This document shows, piece by piece, positions 56,112 through 64,000 of a stretch of 64,000 nucleotides of DNA. The DNA comes from Laburnicola sp. R22_1 (Eukaryota; Ascomycota; Dothideomycetes; Pleosporales; Didymosphaeriaceae). Below the pieces are notes generated by a model, which was not told the DNA's origin, ran no database searches, and was given only the letters and a program-made list of their open reading frames with translations. The stretch covers positions 1,178,001 to 1,242,000 of the forward strand of contig JACONQ010000014.1 of assembly GCA_014281115.1 (NCBI GenBank), written 5' to 3'. The position numbers were made by a program, and so were the translations under genes. Each line of letters starts with the position of its first letter. The first letter of the stretch is position 1.

Positions 56112-57910
56112 ACGTGTTCGATCACTCATCCGCGCACCCCACCAAAATCGCGACGCGTCTTCCTACAATTGCTCTTCAACAACGCAATAAAATAGGTAGT
56201 AAATAGATTTATTAAGTGCGCGCTATCTAGTAGTACACTAAGTCCTTATATAACCTTGTTCGTGGCACTTGCTGCAGGTTGGCGGTGCTCGAGGCCTACT
56301 TAGCTGCCCCGCCTGCTCTACCTGCTAGAGCACCCTTTCGGCCTCTGCAGCAAGTAATTGACCTTCCTCTACCCACATAGCTCCTCCACGGGCTATATAC
56401 TGTCGGCGCTGCTGCTCTTTACGCTACCGCCGCTAAATAGCCTGTTAGAGCTTCCTATTCTCCTCTGCAAGGATCGTTGCTGAATTCATCGCAAGTTGAC
56501 ACCCTTTAACAAGCTGGCGGATAGCCTAGGTAGTAGGGCTCTGCAAAGGCTGACTAAGGCGGTCCTGGATAAATCGAGCCTGCTGCTCTAGCTGAGCAGT
56601 AGTATGCGGCGTCTCTAACGTCCATGCGACCTTAGCGTTGGCCGCTGCCCCTGGCGGAGACGGCGTCCTAACCACTGTCAGCGACGACAAGACGCGTTCT
56701 GGACAGGCTGGGACTAGCCCTGTCGCCCGAAAGCCAGCCTAGATATTCTGCTCTGACAAGACTGTCTCTCTGATGCCTGGGTATATCTGTAAGAAGTCCT
56801 GCTTGTCAATGTGGAAGACGTGTTGTCGCGCAAGCTCGGACACTTGGTGGCCGTACGCAACCTTAAGAGGCGAGAAGCAGCTAACATCGAGCGGCTGGAG
56901 CAGGTGCGACGTATGAGAGGGCATACAGAGCGTAATAATCTTGTTCTCTGCGCAGTACTTATCGAACTCAGCCGTTGCGTGGCTGCCGTGGCCGTCAAGG
57001 ATGAGTAGTCGGTAGGCCCCTATCGTACGGGCTTCAGTATGTCGGTGGAAGTGCTTTACCCACTCGAAGCCTAGGTCGTCCGTAGTCCAGCCGTTGTCGC
57101 TAACAGCGATAGTCTAATTAGGTGGTAGGCCTTGATACCAGCTAGCTTGGTGGAGCTTCCCTTGTAGGATCACGAAGGGTGGGATAGACCAGCCAGACGC
57201 GTTGATACACTCAATTGTCGTTACCCACTCGCGATCACCTGGCTGTATAGTCGCCGCACGGCCGACTGTCTTAGAGCTTGTAACGACTTTTGACGTCGCA
57301 GCGATACCCATCAAGAAGCCAGTCTCGTCAAAGTTGTAGATATCTGTATCGAGGATGCCGTATGACTGGCGCGTCTCCTCTACGAGCTTGAACCACGCGC
57401 GGATCGCGACAGGGTCTTCAGATCTTGCGCGCTGTAAGTGGAACTTGCGATTCCACTTAGTCTGGAGCTCTGCCTGGCGCTTGACAAAGCGCGACACCCA
57501 CTTCTCGCCGACTGATTGTGGAGGTGGCTCTTGGCCCCGCGCGGCGAGCAGATTGTCTGCCATTCGTCGTACGTTGATAATATGGGGCGGAAATCCGCGT
57601 CGGTCGAGGTCTAGGATCCACTCTACTAGGGATTGCTCCTCAGTAGGGTGTAGCTTTCGTTTCTAAACGTTGGCGATAGCTTGAGGGCGAGCACCTCTGG
57701 TACGGTCGCGGATAGTCGTTTCAGGGACATTATATAGTCGCGCAGCCTGGCGGCGACTCTTAACCTGCTTATTCTGAATCGCCTGCATTGAGAGACTAAG
57801 TCTCCCTTCTTTTTGAGCCTGCTGGACGTGCTAGGGGAGCGGCATTGCGAGAGTTGTGAGAGGACGCGTCGCGATTTTGGTGGGGTGCGCGGATGAGTGA
57901 TCGAACACGT
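56112..57910 (-). mobile_element. pogo/Fot1-type DNA transposon 2
   Basis: Inverted ends of about 48 bp start ACGTGTTCGATCACTCATCC; TA flanks lie at 56110-56111 and 57911-57912. The 1.8-kb element encodes a transposase on the minus strand: an N-terminal helix-turn-helix (QNKQVKSRRQAARLYNVPE, about 57720-57780), then RFVKRQ, YNFDETGFLMG (first catalytic Asp) and LILDGHGSHAT (second), and CMPSHTSHLLQPLDV. The frame is broken only by a few TAG/TAA codons, such as TAG at about 57114 after GLPPN and one near 57664, each one transition away from Gln. It is much younger or less mutated than transposon 1. Confidence 0.85.
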
Positions 57911-57966
57911 TACTGATAACGTGTCCGTGCGCGTGATGCGCGGATTCGCGTGATGCGCCGCTTTTT

Positions 57967-60028
57967 TGTCAGATAAGCTAGCGCAGCCGGTTGTGAGACA
58001 CCCAGGGATATGAGACACCGCGCAGAAATCCTCCACCCCTCAAAAAAATCGCGATATCTCCACATCCACCCTACCAAAATGGCCAATCGTGAGGCAGCAA
58101 TTCAAGCAGCTATTACCGATCTCAATGCTGGCGTTTTTCCTAGTCAACGAGCTGCTGCAAAGGCACACAACATCCCCCTAGCCACGCTCTCGAGGCGCGT
58201 ACGCGGTTCACAAAACTGGCAAAACAGCCACGTATACCAGCAACAATTAACTCCACAACAAGAGGACTTCCTTGTACAATAGATACTTGAAGAGGACGCA
58301 CGCGGGTATCCTCCTTCTCACGCTCGTACACGAGAAATGGCGAATCGAATCCTAAGGATGAACGGCGAGCCCACATTAGTGGGTAAACACTGGATATCCC
58401 ACTTCATCAAACGCAACCTACGCGTCGCCTCTATTGTGGGTAGGAATATTAAGGCTGCGAGAGCTAAGGGAGCAACTTAGGAGGCAATACGCGAGTTTCT
58501 TAAGCTCTATAAGCAGCTCCGCGTTGAGCTGAACATACGCAATAAGGATACATGGAATATGGACAAGACTGGCAAGGCCCTAGGTGTATGTGCAAACACC
58601 AGAGTACTCGCAGACAGCCAGAAAACAAAGGCTTACTATCAGTCGCCAGAGAATCGCGAGTGGGCGTTGATAATCGAGTGCGTTTCGGCAATGGGCAAGA
58701 AGCTGAGGCCTGCAGTTATTTTCAAAGGCAAACACCTACAGAGCACCTAGTTTCCATTAATAATACCTGACTAGCTATACGCAACCTTAGAGAATGGCTA
58801 GACATCTAACGCAATTGGCGTTGAGTGGCTGCAACGCGTATTTCTGCTAGAAACTGCGCCCTCAGAGGATCGCTGGAGGATGCTAATTTTAGATGGCCAC
58901 AGCAGCCATATAGACCTAGACTTCCTGTGGATCTGCAAGCAGAATAAAGTCAGGCTTCTATTTCTCCCTGCTCACTTATCTTACGTTCTGTAGCCCCTAG
59001 ATCTCTCTGTTTTCTCAGTAGTAAAACAATTCTATCGCCAGCAGATCCAGGAGTTATCACACCTTGATGATGCTGCCCTAGTCAAAAAGGAACGCTTTAT
59101 TACTGCCTACCACGTTGCCAGAGAGGGTGCAATTACTAAGAGAGTTATTCGCGCTAGATAGGCTACTGCAGGCATCTGCCTATTAAACATTGAGCGAGTA
59201 ATTAACTTATCTCAAGTCGCTCGAAGGCCTGTTACGCCACCTCGCCAGAATTAAGCTCAACAACTAATTGAGAGCTATCTCTCTACCCCCCGCGGCCCTC
59301 GTGATCTGTTTATAGCTTAGCGAGCGCTTCACAAAGAGCAGAGTATAGGCTGGAAGGTTCACTAACTGTTTGAAAAAGCTGGCAAGGCAATTGCAGTTGC
59401 AAATACTCGCTTAGTAGCGCTAGAAGCAGAGAACAAACGATTGCAGAGCCAACTTGAGGCTCTTAAGCCTTAAGCACCACGAAAGAGGGTTCGTATGGAC
59501 CTAAATTAACGCTTTGCCAACGTAGATACGATTAAGATAGCAGTAGAGGCCTCTAAGCTTATAGAGCAACAAAACAATAGTCCTGACAAAGAAAAGGAGG
59601 CAGAAAAACTAGCAGCAGAAGTAGCAGCTAAAACTCTGCAATCTATGTGTAGTGAGTGGCAATTGTAATTACGCTGAATCAATTATCGCGATTTTTTGAA
59701 GGGTAGAGGATTTCTGCGCGGTGTCTCATATCCCTGGGTGTCTCACAACCGGCTGCGCTAGCTTACGTAAGTATCTTTGATGAGATCAGATGAAAGTGAT
59801 GGATTGATTGTCGAGTGATCTCTGTCGGAGAAGCTCAGCTATCGTACGCAATATCAATCTAGCGCTAAGACGCACTAGTAATAGTGCGGAGTAGTGTAAC
59901 AGTAGTACGCCAGTCTCCTTTGTGTATTTCACAGTGATCTCACAGTGAAATCACTGTAAGTTACACCAAGTGTCGTTATAAGGAGACCATGTGATCGGAC
60001 GCACGTGACTACTGGATTTCACAGTGTA
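57967..60028 (-). mobile_element. Inverted copia LTR interrupted by a pogo element, 3' portion missing
   Basis: The plus strand shows TGTCAGATA at 57967-57975 and then, after the transposon at 57981-59758, CTTACGTAAGTATC onward to 60028. This is the reverse complement of the LTR at 61346-61663. The outer end is lost: homology stops at TTTCACAGTG, leaving out the last 25 or so bases. It is a truncated LTR in opposite orientation to the downstream copia element and probably comes from another copy. Confidence 0.7.
57981..59758 (+). mobile_element. pogo-type DNA transposon 3, nested in the LTR
   Basis: Inverted ends of about 75 bp begin GCGCAGCCGGTTGTGAGACA, with TA flanks at 57979-57980 and 59759-59760; the size is 1778 bp. 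The plus-strand transposase starts MANREAAIQAAITDLN (58079) and shows the helix-turn-helix SQRAAAKAHNIPLATLSRRV, the first catalytic region NMDKTGKALGV, LILDGHSSHIDLDF and LFLPAHLSYVL-PLDL. Stops at CAA/CAG/TGG-derived positions (for example 58280) inactivate it. The C-terminus is a long coiled coil (ALEAENKRLQSQLEAL). Confidence 0.85.
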
Positions 60029-61345
60029 TGGGTGAGGCTAGGCATAAGGTTATTCCGGCCGAGGTCATGTAACCAAGGACCAACCATACAGCCATGCGGC
60101 AGTCTTACACACCCCCTTTAGATTGCCAACAGTGGTGATCTAAGAGATGCTAGGTCCTAAGTTAAAACAGGTATGCGTGGCGACAAGAGATAAAGTTAAA
60201 ATGGCGCGATAGGCAACAAACAACTCCCAACCTTAGTAAGGGGAAGAAAAAGGAGCTGTTAGCAGGTTCTTATGTAGGCTGCTTACTATAAAAGTTACCT
60301 TAAAACACCGTAACAATAGTGTAAGTGAGCTAAAAGGTGTTAGACCAGAGGGGCGCGTAGCCATGTGCCTTATTAACATAGTGTCAGACTAGAGGGGCGC
60401 GTGGCCATATGCCTTATTAATAGTGTGAAACATAGTGATTTTGTGGACTGTGAGTGCAAGGACAGGGTGAGATTTATTAGTTACCTAAACCGCCAGGACA
60501 GGGTAAGACTAATAGGTCACCTAAGCCGTCTGTGTGTGGGTTAGCGTCTAAGTGTCCTTAGCATATAGCTTGTAACAGTAGATTAGGTCTATTTTAATAT
60601 GAAATTACTATAAGAAAGTAGTCTGCCTAGGTACTAGCGTAAACAATTATAACTGTTCTATATAGCTAGGCCAGTAAGTAAGGGCGTACCTTATAGGAGA
60701 GTCTAGTCTTAAAATAAGAAAAGGTGGGTCCTAGTCTAGTGCTAAGGTCTGCCCATATTCGTTATTAATATAAGCTATCTTAATGACTCCAGTGTGATTG
60801 ACTTCAGCGTAAGTAGGCGGAACCACTCTATATAGCTGCGCCAGCACAAGGAGACAGAACTCCTTGCTAATACCTAGACTTGTGCCTTAGGTGTGTAGGT
60901 ACTAAGGGAACTAATCTGTAGAATAGGTAGCTAATCCACCTAGGTGTAGATAGTTATTAGCTATTATTAACTTCTTAATAGACAGTGCTCTGCGTTAGAC
61001 GTTAAGATTCTTCTTACTAGAGCTACAATACAATATGTGTAAGGTCTTATCACTATAAAACACAGGGAAAGTAGGGTGCTAGAACAGAGCAGTGCTTAGG
61101 GGCAATGTTAGACTAGAGGGGCGCGTGGCTATGTGCCTTATTAATATATAGAGATAGAGGAGCATTAGACTAGAGGAGCGCGTAGCTATAGGCCTTATCA
61201 ACACAGTAAAACACAGTGATTCTGGAGACTATAGGCGCAGGGATAGGGTAAGATTCATAGGTCACCTAAACTGCCAATATTCTGCTATAAGGTCGCAGAG
61301 GTGTAAGAGCTTAAAGACTCTACTTATTCACCTATAATCTACTTT
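60029..61345. repeat. Repeat-rich region between facing LTRs
   Basis: No gene is present. A motif of the type GACTAGAGGGGCGCGTGGCC followed by ATATGCCTTATTAA occurs at about 60341, 60386, 61107 and 61165. The larger context also recurs: the stretch CACAGTGAT..GGACTGTGAG..GGTCACCTAAACCGCC at about 60430-60530 resembles 61205-61280. It therefore contains two diverged direct repeats of roughly 200 bp about 760 bp apart, probably remnants of one transposon. Confidence 0.5.
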
Positions 61346-61663
61346 TGTCAGATATCAGGTCACTGGAAATCACTGTGATTTCACTGTGAAATCCAGTAGT
61401 CACGTGCGTCCGATCACATGGTCTCCTTATGACGACAGTTGGTGTAACTTAGAGTGATTTCACTGTGAGATCACTGTGAAATACACAAAGGAGACTGGCG
61501 TACTACTGTTACACTACTCCGCACTATTACTAGTGCGTCTTAGCGCTAGATAGATATTGCGTACGATAGCTGAGCTTCTCCGACAGAGATGACTCGACAA
61601 TCAATTCATCATCAAATCCATCACTTTCATCTCATCTCATCAAAGATACTTACGTATCTGACA
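61346..61663 (+). mobile_element. 5' LTR of copia element
   Basis: The 318-bp repeat has inverted ends TGTCAGATA..TATCTGACA, the usual TG..CA form. It contains several CACTGTGATTTCACTGTGA-type palindromic motifs near its start. A homologous copy in the opposite orientation is at 57967-60028. The gag start is 36 bp downstream. Confidence 0.8.
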
Positions 61664-61699
61664 ATTAAGAGTCTCACTGCCTTAATCAAACCAAAAATC

Positions 61700-62878
61700 A
61701 TGTCTCTATCAACACTCAGGGATCCCACAGTGATCCTAACCGATTACTCGAACTACACACTATGGCTGAGGCAAATCAATGCCCGAGCCCAGTCGTTGAA
61801 AGCATGGGATCTTATTGACCCATCCCTCAACAATGAACCGATGGCAGAACCGGTCATGCCAGTCGCACCGAATATTGGTGCCTATCAACCAGCTCCCGCT
61901 TTCGTCAACGGAAACACCAACAACGCCCGTCCATCGCTACCGTCGCACCTATCGCCGGCTGGCGAAAAGGCGTACAAAATCGATACCGATTTCTATAAGA
62001 ATCAACTCGAAATCTACAAGCTCCTAGATCGAAAGTACGAACAGGAGAAGGAGAACCTAGATAAGCTGGTTATTCTCATTCAAACCACCACCTCGGCACA
62101 TTTACAGTCCAATTGCTGCACCCCAGGTGAATCAATCAGACAATGGATCAAGAACCTCACGAAAACGGTTGGGGTTGACCAACACGATGAACAAAGAAGA
62201 GCAAGGATTAGGTACCAAGACGCTCTCAAACCAATGAGATCAGTCGGTTCATGGTACACCTGGCTCGCTGAGTACGATCATGCGGCTACAGAAGCTGAGT
62301 ACAATCGTGTGTCAGAGCTTCGGGAGCTAGACTCAGTCAAACAAGATTTCATGAAAGCGGTCACCAATGTCGCATCCCAATGGGTTACAACCTTCCTGCA
62401 ACACGGAAGTAAGGACGAGACCGTTAATAGAAAAGAGATGGTGAAACTCTTCCAAGAACAAATGGTAATGCAGCACCTGATCAAGGGTAAACAAAGGGGC
62501 GCCTTTGCTGTTGCAGGACCATCTCTCGCTGATGGTGGTGTAACCACCCAGGCCGCAGCTAGGGACGCCCAACCTGTGGATGAAGCAGCATCACCCAAGC
62601 GAGGCAGATCACGCGCCAATAAAGCTGGCCCTAAAGCCAAATCCAAGCAGTCCGTACGAGTCACTGACGATGAGCCAACGGCAGTTGGAGGCCAAGAGGG
62701 ATCAAACCCCAAGTGCCCTGCTTGTGAACAACGCCATAGTCTGAAAGACTGCTTTTACGCATTCCCCGACAAACGACCTGAATGGTTCAAACCAAAGCCT
62801 GCTATGGAGGCGGTTATGATATACAGGTTGGAGAATGACCCTGTGCTCATGGAGCGCATGAGATCCGTAAAGCGTTAA
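61700..62878 (+). CDS. Ty1/copia Gag
   Basis: The frame starts at ATG 61700 (MSLSTLRDPTVILTDYSNYT) and ends at TAA 62876-62878, giving 392 residues. It has the copia capsid pattern (YTLWLRQINARAQSLKAWDL at the N-terminus) and a zinc knuckle CPACEQRHSLKDC near residue 339 followed by PDKRPEWF, common in fungal copia Gags. The downstream pol is in the same frame, so the TAA may be a RIP-derived change from CAA. Apart from this it looks functional. Confidence 0.85.
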   Translation: MSLSTLRDPTVILTDYSNYTLWLRQINARAQSLKAWDLIDPSLNNEPMAEPVMPVAPNIGAYQPAPAFVNGNTNNARPSLPSHLSPAGEKAYKIDTDFYKNQLEIYKLLDRKYEQEKENLDKLVILIQTTTSAHLQSNCCTPGESIRQWIKNLTKTVGVDQHDEQRRARIRYQDALKPMRSVGSWYTWLAEYDHAATEAEYNRVSELRELDSVKQDFMKAVTNVASQWVTTFLQHGSKDETVNRKEMVKLFQEQMVMQHLIKGKQRGAFAVAGPSLADGGVTTQAAARDAQPVDEAASPKRGRSRANKAGPKAKSKQSVRVTDDEPTAVGGQEGSNPKCPACEQRHSLKDCFYAFPDKRPEWFKPKPAMEAVMIYRLENDPVLMERMRSVKR

Positions 62879-62956
62879 AAGTCACAGACACCAAAGATCA
62901 AACAATCAAAGACCCCTACTCCAACTCAAATTACTGAGATTACTGACGATGAATGA

Positions 62957-64000
62957 CTAGATGGCAGACAGATCACTATCCTCTCAGCGAGCTTCAATGC
63001 TATCGCAGCCTCCTACCACTCAGACCCGAACACATACCCACTACGTGACTCCGCGATCCTCGATTCTGGCACAACCTGCCACATCTTCAATAACATTGAT
63101 TGCTTCGTCTCATGGCGACCACCGTCGCCAGGAGACTTCGTATGGGCGGGATCATCACGAGCATGGATAAGGGGATATGGGAGTGTCCATCTTCACGTCA
63201 AGAGTAAGGAGGGAAATTGCTCAGTAAGGTTAGACAACGTCGCCTACTGTCCTGGTCTACTTTGCAACCTAGTGTCCTTCCGATTACTCCGAAGGCAAGG
63301 CCTCTGGTGGGACACCAAGTTAGACCCAACAACAATCAGGAGACGAGACAATACGATCCTGGCCGAACTCCAAGAAATCTACGATCAATGGGTACTGGAG
63401 TTCATACCAACATCAAAATTAACTTGTACCACGATCAATAGTACGTACGCTACACACAAATTTACCTCGCGCACCGCACGACGAGCGCAGAAGGTGAACG
63501 CCATCACATGGCACAAACGACTAGGCCACCCAGGCCCTCAGGCACTGGAGCACACAGTGAATCACAGTGAAGGGGTACGTATCAAAGGGTTGACCACGGT
63601 CCAATGCGACGCTTGCGGCAGATCAAAGCTCAGGCGACAAATCAGACGTCAGGCTAGACAAATCAACGATGGCCCAGGAGAGAGAGTCGCTATAGACTTT
63701 CACGACTTCGAAGACAAGAGCTCAACCGGCGAAAAGAGTATGATGCTCATCTCCGATCGTTTCTCAGGCATAGCTTGGGACTTCTACTTTAAAGACAATC
63801 GACCAGCACGAACAATTATCAAGCTGCTGAAGGAATTTGTACTATTTATGAAAGTACAGTTCAAGGTGACTATAAAAGTTATCGAATCCGACAATGAGAT
63901 TTTCTCAGTTAAACAAGACGTTCATAGGTGGTGTGTCAATGAAGGGGTTGTTATTGAGCCTTCAGCACCCGATACCCAAGCTCAAAATGGAGGGGCTGAA
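62957..64000 (+). CDS. Ty1/copia Pol: protease and integrase, partial at window edge
   Basis: It lies in the same frame as gag, after TGA 62954-62956, and is open for 348 codons to the edge. The aspartic protease motif ILDSGTTCHIF (about 63060) is followed by the pre-integrase motif WHKRLGHPG with C-x2-C (about 63510-63615), and the integrase core with AIDFHDF (first Asp), IESDNEIF (second) and QNGGAE (Glu) at the very end. Reverse transcriptase and RNase H lie beyond the window. No initiating ATG in this frame is evident, so it was made as a fusion with Gag or by readthrough. Confidence 0.85.

Noticed and set aside
1..64000. CRISPR array, rRNA genes, bacterial operons
   Set aside because: None seen; intron structure and gene content are those of a filamentous fungus.

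Overview
This window looks like a chromosome segment of a filamentous ascomycete, most likely a Dothideomycete (Pleosporales-type). The protein-coding genes have short introns of 48-100 bp with GT..AG borders. Moderately GC-rich gene islands alternate with extremely AT-rich blocks full of decayed transposons. Transposon copies carry stop codons and lost catalytic residues of the kind produced by C-to-T / G-to-A change (repeat-induced point mutation, RIP). Gene orders and domains were read directly from the sequence; the lineage is inference.

Layout. 1-8406: a decayed Ty1/copia element (minus strand, open at the left edge at its integrase) followed by a full-length Tad1-like LINE on the minus strand. 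8407-20316: a gene island entirely on the minus strand: the 5' half of an unknown gene (family 'A'), exocyst subunit Sec5, an unrecognised basic/acidic protein, a dual-specificity-phosphatase-like protein with a changed active site, and a cPLA2-type phospholipase. 20701-31306: a block of more than 10 kb of RIP-degraded repeats with small insertions inside it. 31285-37050: a graveyard of broken genes. 37051-40482: a truncated protease-like gene, a short transposon leader, a 5'-truncated LINE on the plus strand, and the missing 3' half of gene A. 40580-41426: an AT-rich insertion. 42491-45462: an intact-length paralogue of gene A with a one-base frameshift, then a UstYa-like gene. 45810-53000: a secreted ADP-ribosyltransferase-like gene with an in-frame stop, a small unknown gene, and the ER P5A ATPase Spf1. 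53928-64000: three pogo/Fot1-type DNA transposons, copia LTRs, and a well-preserved copia element that runs off the right edge.

Main result. The two LINE copies face each other in inverted orientation around 8407-38273, and their target-site duplications are exchanged. A 16-base sequence borders the 5' end of the left LINE and the 3' end of the right LINE; a different 15-base sequence borders the 3' end of the left LINE and the 5' end of the right LINE. Gene A is split exactly at the first duplication: its 5' part is at 8407-9223 (minus) and its 3' part at 40266-40482 (plus). The simplest reading is an inversion of about 30 kb by recombination between two LINEs, carrying Sec5, the phospholipase and the RIP block with it. 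Before the inversion gene A lay in tandem with its paralogue at 42491, and the truncated protease-like gene lay next to the copia element at the left edge.

Other notable items are a SINE-like family of 104-128 bp present in four copies, three with 11-14 bp target-site duplications; a GC-rich hairpin-bearing insertion inside the RIP block; abutting pogo elements that share one TA; and several genes with altered catalytic motifs (phosphatase-like, UstYa-like). Core genes (sec5, phospholipase, SPF1) appear intact and show no operon-like linkage; the accessory genes sit among mobile elements.
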